A model generated the notes under the pieces. It was not told where the DNA came from. It made no database searches and was given only the letters and a program-made list of their open reading frames with translations. Positions 44,938 to 57,164 of a stretch of 64,000 nucleotides of DNA are shown here, one piece after another. The stretch comes from Zygnema cylindricum. Its lineage: Eukaryota > Streptophyta > Zygnematophyceae > Zygnematales > Zygnemataceae. How positions within the stretch are numbered: position 1 is the stretch's first letter; every line of letters starts with the position of its first letter. The DNA is taken from the NCBI GenBank assembly GCA_037447655.1, contig JBBHKE010001339.1:314669-378668 (forward strand), in the 5' to 3' direction. Position numbers and translations under genes: made by a program.

Positions 44938-45830
44938 CCGCCTTCACGAATTTTGGTCTTTGATGGACGTGAATATCTTTATTGGGGAGATCTGGTTAAG
45001 TCTTACTTCAAGCAAGTGAAACTTATTGATGTGTTAAATAGATCTATAACAGAATCTGATCTTAGCTCTGATCACAAAAATTACCAAGCTTTGCATTTAG
45101 TGTAACTTATGATATCAAAAGAATTGCATATGATATATATTAATGTTACAAAGGTTTCAGAATTGTGGGATGCTTTGAAATATTTTTATGTTAGAGCTAG
45201 TGACCAGCATGAGATTATAACTGCTGGTCAAATCTATGAGTATAAGTACACAAGCGGTACCATGGTGGAATACACTAATCGGTTTCGAATGTTATTGTCA
45301 GAAAATGCATGTTCTGGGGGGACTTTCACCCCTTATCATCAGGCCATGATTCTCTTAAAAGGGCTACCTAGTGAATATAAAAGAGCCTTAGATGAAATGA
45401 AAAAATTGTCTAAACCTCTTTGGAATTTGCAAACTGCTGTAGAGTTTATCTTATCAGAAGAAGCCACTCAGATAGTTTAAGGATCTGAGAAACCAGCTGT
45501 AGCCTTCACGGCTCAATTTCAGAGGGAAAGTAAATATGAAGGGAATCGGTTTAATCCTCAGTTTGAGAAATGTGTTTATTGCTATACTGATGGTCACCCT
45601 TTCAAAGCTTCTCCTTTGAATACAAAAGCTTTTGAAACAAGTATCTTTCGGAAAGGATGGAGACATCGCAGACCTCCCATTTCTCAAAGACCCTCGAATA
45701 AAACTGTTGCGTTTTCAGCGGAGGATAAGGAATTGGAGAAGAAATAGATCGAGGAAGAAAAACGTTATGCGACCAGTTTTGCCAAAACTGATGACAAATA
45801 GTTCTTTGCTCTTGACAAACTCAACATGAT
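44938..45830 (+). pseudogene. Element I2: gag
   Basis: Opens at the PBS (FVFDGREYLYW-like, broken). 45109-45480 is a clean 123-codon capsid-like stretch: LWDALKYFYVRASDQ, GQIYEYKYTSGTM, LLKGLPSEYKRALD, AVEFILSEEATQIV, then TAA. Further down CVYCYTDGHPFKAS stands where the zinc knuckle is expected, but its last Cys is Ser, so zinc binding is doubtful. More stops follow before the protease. Confidence 0.8.
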
Positions 45831-47495
45831 GGAAGGAGAAAATGACCTTGGATGGATAATGGATTCCGGCAGCTCTTCACACATGTGCTGGAATAAGTCT
45901 TCGTTTAAGAAGATGTCTTCTATTCCTTTACGTCAGATATTTTATGCTTGTAGCTATGCTCTTAAATCAAATGCCAAAGGAAATATAGATCTGTACTCTG
46001 TGATAGATGGAAAAGTTGTTAAGAGAACTTTGTATGATGTTTTGTATGTTTCAAAGTTAAAAAAAAATTTGTTTTCTACCTCTATAGCTGAAAGCAAAGG
46101 CTTTGAGGTTCTCCAGAAAAATGGCAAGAAAGTAGTGAGCAAGGATGGAAGAGTAGCTCTAGTAGGAACTAGAGGCCCAAACTTGTTGTATCGTATGAAC
46201 TTAGCTAATAAAATTGATTTTGCTTACTACAGTGTCCTATGTGATAATGTTTTGTGGCATAAAAGGCTTGGTTATGTGCATCATGAGAGACTTACTAAGA
46301 TGATAAACCATAATATGATAGAGGGAATCAAGCTTGGACAAAAAGAGTCTCATGTTTGTGATGGTTGTGCTCTCGGAAAAATTCACAAATTTCTGATCAC
46401 CGAGCCACATATCTCCTTGGTATAATACACTCTGATTTCTTCGGCCCATCCAAAGTTCCCTCTCTTGGTGGCAGCCGCTACTTTATCACCGTTACGGATG
46501 ACTACTCCCGGTACAATCGTCTATACTTCATGAAAGAGAAGAGAGAAGTCTTCACCCACTTTCAGAACTACAAAATCTGGGCGGAGAAACTTCACGGCAA
46601 ATCTATTCTTGCTTTGCGGACGCATAATGGAGGAGAGTATGTATCTCATGCCTTTGCTGATTTCTTGAAAGAAAACGGCATCTCTCGTGAACTTACTGCT
46701 CCGTACACATCGGAACAAAATGGTGTGGCCCAGAGACTTAATCGGACTTTGACTGAATGTGCTCGCTCTATGATGGACGATTAAGGTGTGGATCCAAAGT
46801 TTTGGGGAGAAGCTTTTCATTGTGCTTCCTACATCAAAAATAGAGAAGAAATCCGAGCTGTTAAGGGTAAAACACCCTATGAAGTATGGACAGCCAAAAA
46901 GCCAAATGTCAATCATTTTAAAGTCTTTGGTAGCAAATGCTTTATCTTGGATAATCTTCCTAATTAGAAGTTTAGTCAAAAATCTGTTTTTGGTGTCTTT
47001 TAAGGCTATGATGATGAATCTGCAGGTTATAGAGTGTCTAATCCTCAAAGAGGATGCCTTCAAAAAGCCAAGAATAATCAGATTAAATTAAAGAGTCAAT
47101 CTGTGGATGTTTTTAGTTTGGATGCAGCTGAAAAGAATAAGAAAATACAAGAGTATATCATTCTTGAGCAGGTACCTTTTACTCCATCTCCTTCTACTTC
47201 CTCTTCCTCTCTGCCGAATGTCTTTGAGCCGCCAGGTCCTATTTGCGGAGCTGCTCTTAACACTACACGCCCTTTGCGAAACACTAGGGGACCAACTGTT
47301 CTCGCGTCAGATTTTCCGAGGGGAATAAGGCAAAGCAGCCGCCTTCAAGGCGACCCAGTGGAGAGTGTTTTTTCTGCAAGCAAAGGAGAGCCACTTACTA
47401 TTCACGATGACTTTTTTGTTCCTGAAAAGGATCATTGTATCTCGGCTGCAAATGATGAGATAAAGTCAATTATGGAAGCCCAAACTTAGGAACTT
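45826..47495 (+). pseudogene. Element I2: protease, integrase and linker
   Basis: 45826-46425 (199 codons) has the protease site GWIMDSGSSSHMC (about 8-20), RTLYDVLYVSKLKK, LWHKRLGYVHHERL and CDGCALGKIHK. A short deletion relative to I1 shifts the frame at KIHK/FLITE. The integrase core continues in 46365-46784 with SDFFGPSKVPS, LRTHNGGEY (His instead of the second catalytic Asp, as in I1) and EQNGVAQRLNRTL, where the catalytic Glu is also replaced by Gln. TAA and TAG lesions follow. The linker (47034-47489) has SPSTSSSSLPNVFEPP and RGIRQSSRLQGDP. Confidence 0.85.
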
Positions 47496-48978
47496 GTGGA
47501 GCTCCCACCGAACCAGAAAGTTATCGGTTGTAAGTGGCTCTTCAAATTAAAATTCAATCGTGATAATACAATTGAGAGATATAAAGCTAGACTGGTCGCT
47601 AAGGGATTTAGTCAAAAGGAGGGAATTGATTATGAAGAGACCTACTCTCTTGTGGCTCGTTTTCCTACTGTTAGAGTTTTGTTGTCTCTTACTGCAATAG
47701 AGGCTATGGAATTGCATCAGATGGACGTTAAGACAGCTTTCTTGCATGGTGATTTGGAGGAAGTAATTTATATGAAGCACCTAGAGATGTATGCAGAAAA
47801 AGGGAAATAAAATCTGGTCTGTAAACTGTTGAAGTCCGTGTATGGTCTGAAACAGGCTCCAAGACAATAAAACCTGAAGTTAGATGAGTTTTTTAACCAA
47901 TCTTGGCTATACCAAGATCACTTCAGATCATTCAATCTATGTAATGCAAGGTGAGGATGGAGTGATTTGTGTGGCTGTATATGTAGATTATTTGTTGTTG
48001 ATTAGCAAATCTATCAATGAAATTAATAAAATCAAATTAGTTCTGAATTCTCGATTTGAAATAATAGACTTGGGTGAGGCTACGTATATTCTATGAATTC
48101 AGGTAGAAAGATATAGGAAACAGAGAATTATTTATCTAACTCTGAAAGAAGCAATCTGGAACATGCTAGGAAAGTTTGGTATGTCAGAAGCAAAGGGGAG
48201 TGCCACCCCTATAGAATTCAGGCAGAAGTTGGAGGGTACGGAAACAGATGGTGGTGTTTTAGTTGATAATTTCTTGGATTCAAGGGAGGCAGGTCTATGT
48301 CCGCCATTCCTTATAGGCATATTGTCGGAAGCCTCATCTATTTTATGAATTGTACTCGTCCGGACATCGCAGCCACGGTTGCAGCGTGGAGCCGAAGCTT
48401 GCAAAATCCGAGGAAGTCGGCAGCAAAGAGAGTTCATCGCTATCTTGCAAGAACTCGAAATATTAGACTCTCTCTCGGTGGAGAGGAAGTCAAAATTCAT
48501 ACATGGATTGATGTGAACTATGGAGATATGCCCAATCGACGCTCCACCACCGGATACATTCTGAAGATCGGAAGTGGAACTTGTTGCTGGAGCAGCAAAC
48601 TTCTGAAGGTGATAGCTCAGTCTACCATGGAGGCTGAGTACATGGCTGCCAGCTCAGTAGTTAAGGAGTTACTTTGGGTAAAGTCTCTTCTTTAGGAGCT
48701 TCTCTTTATGCAATTTGGACCACAAATAGTGTGGTGTGATAATCAGGCAGCAATCGCTATTGCATCTAATCCCAATCATCACTTTAAGAGTAAGCACATT
48801 GATATCAAGCTACATTTTGTAAGAGACAATATGATGGGAAAGTCTTAAAGTTGAGTTATTTACCAGATGAGCAAATGGTGGCTGATATAATGACAAAACC
48901 CTTACCTGCACCCAAATTGAAGTTCTGTAGAAAGGCATGTGGACTGAGTGACTAGCAAAGTCTAAATCTTTAGGGGAG
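47496..48978 (+). pseudogene. Element I2: reverse transcriptase and RNase H
   Basis: 47496-47810 reads NQKVIGCKWLFKLKFN, EGIDYEETYSLVARF and HQMDVKTAFLHGDLEE (first Asp). YGLKQAPRQ is followed by TAA for Trp. 47884-48096 has TSDHSIYVMQGED and YVDYLLLISKS: the YVDD box is YVDY. RNase H is in 48297-48695 (WIDVNYGDMPN, CCWSSKLLKVIAQ, STMEAEYMAAS), then a TAG, CDNQAAIAI, a one-base deletion near 48840 and a natural end GLSD near 48953. Confidence 0.85.
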
Positions 48979-49116
48979 TGTTGTTTTTAGAAAGTTTTAG
49001 TCCTCTCTATGCCTCAGCTGTGAGGGAGAGAGAGTTGTTCAGGACTTAAGTTATTTTTGGTTGAGTTCGGTTCAGTACTTACCAAAATTAGTGTGACAGT
49101 GAAGTTGGGAGTTCAG
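48979..49116 (+). repeat. Truncated third LTR of the element I array
   Basis: TGTTGTTTTTAGAAAG... matches the first 138 bases of the I LTR and is cut by the duplicated unit at gggagttca. Confidence 0.9.
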
Positions 49117-52100
49117 TGTTCTACTGCTGCTAGATTCCTTTCGGAAATTAAAAGATGTACAAACGTACAAAGATATTTGGTGGTTTTCGTTGGATTTAAT
49201 TCACGCCTGTCCGAAGGCGCGTGGCGTATGCCACATGTAAGGTTCCTATCAGACATTCGGCGTGGATCGTACGTGACCTTTCCACGTGTAAAAATGCGCG
49301 TGGCGTATGCCACATGTAAGGTTCCTATCAGACATTCGGCGTGGATCGTACGTGACCTTTCCACGTGTAAAAATTTTGCATTTCCAGTTTATGACGACCT
49401 CTTGCTTCGAATCCTTCAAAAACACATAACCAGACGGTCGACGTTGTCGCCCAAATGTTTGGAGAATCTTGATGAATCTCCACTAATTATGTTTTATTAA
49501 AAATAAATAAATAAAATAGTACCACCTTGTACGGAAATGTATTTTTTCCAGTAATGAACCCCACTTTTCGCTTGATGGAAGTTCACCCTTAGCTGCAAAA
49601 TTGAAATTTAATCGCGAATTGTTACACTTAACTTAGACGTAAATTGAAGAACGACACGAAATGAAACCTCTCAAAACTAAAGCACTATAAGTTTTGTAAG
49701 TATAAATTAAATCGCACGAAACGAATTAAACTTTGTGCACTATAAAAAAACGGACTGGCTTAAAAGTATCAGTGAAACTAAATGAAAAAAATACGCAACG
49801 TCACGTTCGACTAAAGCAGGCCACACTATTTACGATTCGCGATTAGATTTCAATTTTGCGGCTAAGTTAAAAGCCGAAATGTGTTCTCACAGCGGAGCCC
49901 ATGTTAATTCATAAAGTGACTGTGGGCAACACTTTTATTTACATGTTGTTGCCGCAGTTTTTTTACCGTAAACCTTTGCCAATCGTGTGAATCGTCGATT
50001 TTATTATGACTGTCGATGTTCGCAAGCACGTGAAAATTTTAACCGGTTTTTAACAATATTTTGAAAGTCGAAGCTGTTTAACTAAGGGTGAGTCTCCATG
50101 TGACTGAGTAAGGGCTTTTTTCTATCGTTTTCTTGTAAAACTTAGAGTTGTACCGCGTAAGTTTCAACCTTACAAAAAAATGGAAAAATGAGAAGTACAT
50201 TTTGCGTCATCGTCGAATTTAAGATGTACTACATGTTGTCGTCTTGTGTTCTTCGACCCACGGCCACGCCAAAAAACGTAAACTTCAAACTTTTCTTTAA
50301 AACACAGGGAAGATGTGTTTTAAAACAAAGTATTTTTCAAAAAAAAAATAGGAGCACGTATTTGCACGTGTAAAAAAATTTATACAAATTTCAAACGAAT
50401 CCAAGCGACGGCGAAAGGTACAGTATTTGTTATTTTTTGTCCGTTTGCGTCCAAAGTACACAATTTGTTTTGTTTTGTCGCGTTTCGTTCAGTACGGCTT
50501 TTTCCATTCCAAGGTCTGAAAATTCCAATGCCATTTGACGAAATCGTGAGAAATCTCTGAGGGCGCCCCAGCAAGTCGCACAAGCCGCCTCTATCACGCA
50601 GCCTCGCATTCTCTCCTTCAAACTTCACTATTCCTCATCCTTCCACCAGGCGGCTTTACGCTGACCGGTGGGAAGCTGGAGAAAACTTTTTTTGCCTTAA
50701 AAAGTGAAAACCCACAATTATCATTGCTATGATTTTTAACCTGGACAAAGGCGAATTTTATTATGATTATTATTGTTATTTTTATTTGTTTTTCTTTACT
50801 ATCTTTAATTCTTTACACGAGAATGGAAAAATCAATGCATCCACTAGGTGTTAAAAAGAAAACTTAAATTTCTGGTCATTATATCAAATATGAGATAGGT
50901 TTCTCAAATAAGGAAGAGAGATTCATAGCACATGGAAATTGCCATAAAGGCAACCGTACAGGGAAGGCAACGTCAGCCATGGACAAAATCCATGGACAAA
51001 GGGTTGAAAAAATAAATGTCTACAAATGTCACATAAAATTATGCGACATCACTGACAATTTTTGAACAATCGGGTGCGTCATAACATCTATAGACAAAGG
51101 GTTTAAAAAATAAATGTCTACAAATGTCACATAAAATTATGCGACATCACTGACAATTTTTGAACAATCGGGTGCGTCATCACAAATTGTAGTCGTTGAC
51201 AGAAGTCACGGGCATTGTCAACGTATACAATCGTCACACCCTTAAGTAACAAATTTTTTTATTACACATAGGGACACCTGAAATCCGGTCCGCCGGATCT
51301 GCGCTAAAAAACAAAGTAATTCCCCTAAGTTTCAGGTGCATGGAGACGCACCCTAATTGACTGTCAAATTTAACCTCAACTGTACTTTACTTTGTACCAA
51401 TGTGTACTTAAAAAAAGTACAATCTTTGACAAGGTGACGTAAGTGACTGTGCGCAACCAAAATAGTCACTGCCATTATCAATTCCCAACTTTTATTTTCG
51501 TAATCACGTATCGGTTAACGGTTAACAATTTAGGAGTGTGACATAACCCTGTCGGGTATCGGGTGTTCAGGTTTTGATAATATAAAAAATGTCGGTTTTG
51601 GGTATCTAAAAGTTTGACTTTTGCGACCTCTGGCGTCGGATATTGCGACGCCGATTGAGGCGGGGATTTTGATTCGGGGAAACCCACGTCTGGAGACGCG
51701 TTTGAGTTTGGTGGAGCGGCGATCTTGTGGGGTCCTCGTCTCCAACCGTCCGTGGCACTGAGTTCGACGGAGGCCGAGTACATGACGGCGTGCCACGCGA
51801 GCAAAACGTTTGTATAGATAAAGGAAATGTTGGGCGAACTTACAATTTCTATGGGATGTTTAAAAAATTTTACAGACAATTGTTCCATAGCCCTTGTGTA
51901 TTAGATCCATCCACAAAATAAAAAATAATGACGTGGAATTGTGGGCTCAATGCTCGTAGCCATCATACTAACATTTTGCACAGCCATACAGCAATAGTGA
52001 GGAGATGTAGGTAATTATAAAATAAGCGGGTATAGTCAGCATGGAAAAGGCCAAAACACACAGCCATCGTAAGAATCTTTATTCATTTACAATTCAGTGT

Positions 52101-52220
52101 TCAAAACAACCACTAAAGAGTTGAAGCCGTAAGTCCATTGTTTAAATTATAAACCCAGCTGCCAAAAATCTGCAGATTAGATCGTACAGTAATAAAAAAA
52201 ACTAGTTCGCAACTCAAAAC
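49117..52220. repeat. 3.1-kb duplicated unit, copy 2
   Basis: See copy 1 (27371-30474). Includes the MITE at 50086-51353 and the RNase H scrap at about 51626-51926. Left neighbour is the I LTR; right neighbour is the 3' end of the LINE. No 5-bp target duplication at either copy. Confidence 0.9.
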
Positions 52221-52541
52221 CTGGATACACAACTTCCTGACTCAAATGGCATTTACCCCCTCCACCGCCTACCATGAAAGCAATACCAACTAACCAAAAA
52301 GGCTTTGCAGGATAAATTAAAAAGCACGATGGTAAACCATCTGAGTCTTGGGGTGCAAAAGGGGTGGCATAACCAACACTGAAAAACAACAATAAAAAAC
52401 AAAAAGAGCGACAAGAACCCACCCTAAAAAAAGGAAGCAACAACAAGGAAAATAAAAGCACCCTAACTCAAAATGAAAAGCACAGCAACTCACAAAAACA
52501 AAAATACAAACCCCAACCCCAACCCTAACTCAATTAAATAT

Positions 52542-53303
52542 CTACGAAAAACAACCCCGTAAGTCCCCCCAGCCCGGGGGAGCACGTTGAGGGAGTTCCA
52601 GAGCACGGCGACGATTTATAACCGCAACAGTCGATCGGAGGAGAATAGAAGCCTGCACTCGTTGTAGAGCCACAAATAAGCGTTGACAGTAAAAAGAAGT
52701 AAGGACTGAAGGAGGAGGGCTCCCAGGTCCTCGACGCTCGAAAGCACGTCGAGCACAAGTACGGAGAAACTCGTCCAGTGCAACACCCAAACAACCAAAG
52801 ATCTCGACCGCCATCGGAATAAAGTCATCCATAGGGTCCCGGTGGGCATAATCACGCTCCTTCGCCTTAGCAGCATCACGAGCTGCCACCCCAAGATGTC
52901 GAGCCGCCTGACCAACAACTGTAGATGAAGTAGGGTTCGCCAAAACAATATCACCGAAAATGCGACGGGCAACATCAAGCAAAACAACATCGATCCGACG
53001 CGAGGGAATAATATGAGAAACCTCTCGACGCACAGAAAAGCCCCCTTCTGAAGCAATAGTGGCAACGGTGTCTCGAATAGTGTTGTGCGCCTGGATCAAA
53101 TATCCCCCATGGGAGCAACGAAGCAAATGGACACCATCTGGCCCTAAGACACGACCACATGCATAAACAAGAGAGCCAAGTAAAAGAGGATGGGGGAGGC
53201 CGAGGCGAACCGAAGGGCAGTGGTGAACTGAGCTGGTGAGAATCTGAGAGTGGACAAAATAGGTGTGGCAAAAAGCCAAGACCCAGAACCAGGTCCACCA
53301 CAA
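52542..53303 (-). pseudogene. LINE: zinc-binding and restriction-like endonuclease domain
   Basis: The conserved part starts about 30 codons in, at RLGLPHPLLLGSLVYACG. A Cys/His region CGRVLGPDGVHLLRCSHGG...HNTIRD resembles the CCHC motif that precedes the endonuclease in RLE-type LINEs (R2/CRE/NeSL kind). SRRIDVVLLD (R/K-x-x-D), GDIVLANP (D-V) and a downstream KERDY (K-x-x-x-Y) fit the PD-(D/E)XK-like active site. DDFIPMAVEIFGCLG and PPSVLTSFYCQRL follow, ending at a natural stop. It is in a different frame from the RT; the join lies near 53205, so one frameshift has occurred. Function is inferred from motifs only; a search with this domain would decide it. Confidence 0.65.
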
Positions 53304-54793
53304 GAGAGAAGACGGGCACGAGAAGAATCGGAGGGAAGCGCCGTGAGAAGCTCGGATTTAATGGTGGCGACAACCTGGTCGGAAATCGATTCTTGGACAC
53401 GCTCAACAGATTTTGTAACAAGGGTCGAGAAAATCGGCACATCCACAAGGGAATGGGGAGGAAGAGAACGTGACGCGTCCAATAGAGATCGCTGGAAGGC
53501 GAACACACCGTCAGAAACCCGGGGGATAACAGTAGCTAGAACGGGGGTGTCCTCAGCCAAGAAACGGGAAACAAGAGTAGAGGCAATAAGACACCAACTT
53601 CCCAAATAGGCAGCTGGAGCAACACGAGCGGTCGATAATAGACCCAAACCCCCAGTAGAGACAGGGAGGGATGCCTGAATGCGGGCTGATGGCCCAGACT
53701 CGCGATCAAATGCCCCGCGACCTAACAGAGAGTGGAGGACGTCCATGAGGCGATCGTCAAAAGCCGAGAGAGAGGAGAGAAATGTCGAGGTGGGAGGGGA
53801 AGTACGAGTGAGGTAAGAAGGGCGGTGGGGAAAACACCTGGTTAACATAGCAAAAGCAACTTGGGGATCGGGAAGGTGAGGAAGGTCGTCCACTTGGGCT
53901 AGATCTGTCTGTAAAGCATCATGAAGGAATTGGGTCACGAAAGTATCTGAACCAAGGGGGCAACCAAGCACACGAATGCCATCGGAGGGAGAAGGGGTTT
54001 GAAAACCAGGAGGGGTAGTAAACGAAAGTGGAATATCCAGAGGAGACCAAATAACACACTTCGACGGCTGAACAGAAAGGTTGAGTTCGGCTAAACGTTC
54101 CCTGAAAAAATCATATGCCAACACGACTTGTTCTCTCGGCCCAACAATGTGCGTATCATCTGCGACCGAAGGAAAAAGGCAAGAAGGGAAGGCGGCTGCG
54201 GAGGCACGAAGGGCCCGATAATGGGCAAGGGCGAACAAAGGTCCGCCGAGAGGGTCACCTTGGCGAGTGCCAGTAGCAGAGGAGAGAGGAATAATATCAC
54301 CATCGGCCGAGAACGAAAGGTTGTTTGTCAAAGAATAGAAAGCCCTCACAAAGGGGAACAATTGGACAATCGGAGATGGAGCCGCCATAAGCTCTGAAAA
54401 AATCACGTTCCGATCCACCGTATTAAAGGCATTGGAAACGTCGACTTGAAGGACCAACCAATCCGGATGTACATCCAACAAAGCCCGAATCCCATGGACC
54501 ACGGCCTCACAACCCCCTCTCGTGGCCACTCCAAACTGATGAGGAGAGAAATAATCATGGAAAGCCGGTTGGAGCTGGAGACATATCGCACGAGCCACCA
54601 ATCTATATAAAACCTCTCCCACGGCAATAGGGCGGATCCCACCATTAGGTTTGGCGATTGCCACAAGGCGGGACGCCGTGAGAAGATCACAAATCCGAGG
54701 GGGAACATCCCCACTAGCTATAAGGGAACATACTCGAAAAAACACATCGAACCCCCGGGCACCCGATTCAGGGGGCAAAACATCGCGAAACAA
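53144..54793 (-). pseudogene. LINE reverse transcriptase
   Basis: A 549-codon open frame, open further upstream to about 54946. RT motifs in order: RLVAIAKPNGGIRPIAVGEV (motifs 1-2, about 43-62), LQVDVSNAFNTVDR (motif A with catalytic Asp, about 117-130), GTRQGDPLGGPLFAL (motif B, about 175-189), VADDTHIVGP (motif C, catalytic ADD, about 211-220), and a thumb region with LGCPLGSD. All key residues are present. The last 30 or so codons after about 53205 are out of frame with the real C-terminus. The listed start is a TTG; no convincing ATG start. Apart from the single frameshift this is the best-preserved polymerase in the window. Confidence 0.85.
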
Positions 54794-54950
54794 CTCGTAT
54801 ACTGTGCCCGAGGGGCCCCCTGCTGAAAGGTGAAGAGAAGAGCTAAGAGCCTTAAAAATAAGGATGCGTGAGCTAATGCGAACACCAAAACCGGGAGTAG
54901 ATATTCTTTTCGACTCGGAACCGCTCTCTTTTGGGAAGAACGGAAACTAG

Positions 54951-55607
54951 GAATATCAACACCATCTAGCGATACGGTTACCAGTTTCACACAAAAGTAA
55001 ACAGAAGTTATTTTCAAATAAAAAAAGCATGTCTTGGATGTGAAAATTGTCCCAAAGCAACCAAACTTACATCTTTACAAGAAACAATTCATGTGACGTT
55101 TATCACATATATGTTATTGACAAAATTATGCTTATACAACTTTCAAAGTTATTGTAGATCCAATTATCATTTCTCACGGATGAACTTTTAAACATAGAAT
55201 ATTGCAAAATACATTTGGCCCTAGGCTGAAATATGACTATGTGCAAACCTTTTCCCCCAGCGTTTTGAATAATAATCGACACTAATTTTGGTAAGCGGGC
55301 AAAATTTCGAAATTCCAACCGTGGAAAAAAAATTATGATCCCCATATTTTTTGTCTTTTTTTTTCTAATACTTGCCTTTTATTATAATTGTTAAGTGCGA
55401 AGGTTGTCTGTTGAAAGAGCCAACTTCAAGAAAAAGGTTCCCCCGAAGGTCTTCTCCGGGACTCCCTCTCCGTTTATTTTTTTCATGCAAAGCGATTCGT
55501 CACCAGAAAAGACGTCTCTGTTTTTTTTTCCTTTTTTGACCCGAATTCCGATTTTTTTAAATGTAACCTTACTATTTCTCTTCTCTAGAAGACATTTTAT
55601 TATGCTT
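54951..55607. other. AT-rich spacer between LINE and glycosyltransferase gene
   Basis: No supported gene. It should include the 3' UTR and polyadenylation region of the minus-strand gene ending at 55608; T-rich tracts near 55340-55365 and 55518-55560. Small ORFs are not convincing. Confidence 0.5.
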
Positions 55608-57123
55608 TTACCCTCCTTTCCCTCCCTCTCCCTCTGCCTCCTTTTCTGTTTTATATAACTGAAGTGTGCTCGCGATCCCCAGCAACTTTTCGGCCAACTT
55701 TTCGGTGAACTTTCTCGCGAACAAATAACAATGGCGAGGCTTTCCGTTTACGGTACAATTTATTCTTTCCGAGAAATGATCTTTAAGTCCTTCGGGCATC
55801 GACAATGTAATTGTTCGTAAGGTATTGAAAGTTTTGGGGTTTGTATCTCCGAACCCAAATCTATGGGGGTGAGGTGTGGAGAATTGTGGCCATTTTACGT
55901 ATGTGACGGGGCGATTTTCTATGCGGGAATTATCAATCATCTAAAAAATGAAAGGATAACAATTGAAAAAAATGGATGAGTGGGTAAATCGATAGTTGGA
56001 TAAAACCGATAAATGGGTAAATGCATGAACAGGAGAGCGGGTAAATGGGAGGGGACAGATGAATAATAGATGGTAAAATGGATAGATGGATAGATAAATG
56101 GGTAAATATATATGTGGTAAAATAGAGAAATGGGCGGTAAATGAAATGTAGAAAAATGAAAGTGTAGAGGAGGCAGTGCGAGTGACGATAGTAGAAAATT
56201 GAAGGAAGAAATAGTGGGAATTTGTTGTAGTTCCATTTCTTTCTGGGTTCTTCCATTTTTCGGTTGAGGGGGATTAAAGGAGGTATAAAATAATCAAGAG
56301 AGAATAAACGATATTATAATTAATTTGATATCTGGACTGGCAATTGTTCAGATACACAAAAAAAATGTCAAGAAAATTTGCTTACCGGAATTAGAGTCTG
56401 AATGTAAGTCTCATCCATAAGCTGTCAAAATAATTAGAAAAAAAACAGGATGCAGAAAGAAAAAACCAATAAGAGGCACTGTGGTAATAAAAAAATAATA
56501 TTGCCAAATATAAACACCAATGAGTACATCGACATTTTTTTAAAAGGGCGAGAAAATAGCAAAAATGAAGTAGGATATAAGGCAACAAAGCAGCAACAAA
56601 ACAACAAAAAACAGGTAAACGAAGTGAACACCGAAAAATCCGGTAAAAGAAAGGATACATACGTGAAGCAAAACATAAAAGAAAAAGAACTAAAAACAAA
56701 CAAAAACTCAAAAACACGATATACAGTAAAAAAAGTATAAGATAGAAGAAAGTATACCGGTTCCTTGTGGCGATCGAGAAGTACATTGTACACCACTTTG
56801 TCGTTTACCACCACCAAGGCGTGTGATCGGATCAGGGCGAACCACTGGGGGGAGGGGGGAGGAGTGGGAAGAGAGGGGAGGCGAAAGAGAGGGGGGGAGG
56901 GAGAGGGAGGAGGAGAAGGGCAAGGGAGGAGGGAGAGGGAGAAGTAGAGGGAGAGGGGATGAGGGGAAAGAGAGAGAGAGAGAGGGGGGGGGCGAGAATG
57001 GGAGAGAGAGGGCGAGAGAGAGGGCGAGAAAGAGAGAGAGAGAGAGGGGGCGAGAGGGAGAGAGAGAGGGCGAGAGAGAGGGCGAGAGAGAGGGCGAGAG
57101 AGAGGGCGAGAGAGAGAGAGAGG

Positions 57124-57164
<41 letters not shown>

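Larger units (their letters stand above)
44938..48978 (+). mobile_element. Copia element I2 internal region
   Basis: Full-order gag-protease-integrase-RT-RNase H in plus orientation between the shared LTR (44083-44937) and a truncated third LTR (48979-49116). Very similar to I1 but keeps the gag-protease part that I1 lacks. Confidence 0.85.
52221..54950 (-). mobile_element. RLE-type LINE, 5'-truncated
   Basis: A minus-strand non-LTR element with a reverse transcriptase, a C-terminal zinc/restriction-like endonuclease region and a 320-bp T/G-rich 3' UTR (52221-52541). No APE-type endonuclease or LTR is visible. The coding part is clearly more GC-rich than the surroundings. The 5' end is open in frame to a TAG near 54950; sequence upstream shows no more LINE motifs. 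Confidence 0.75.
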
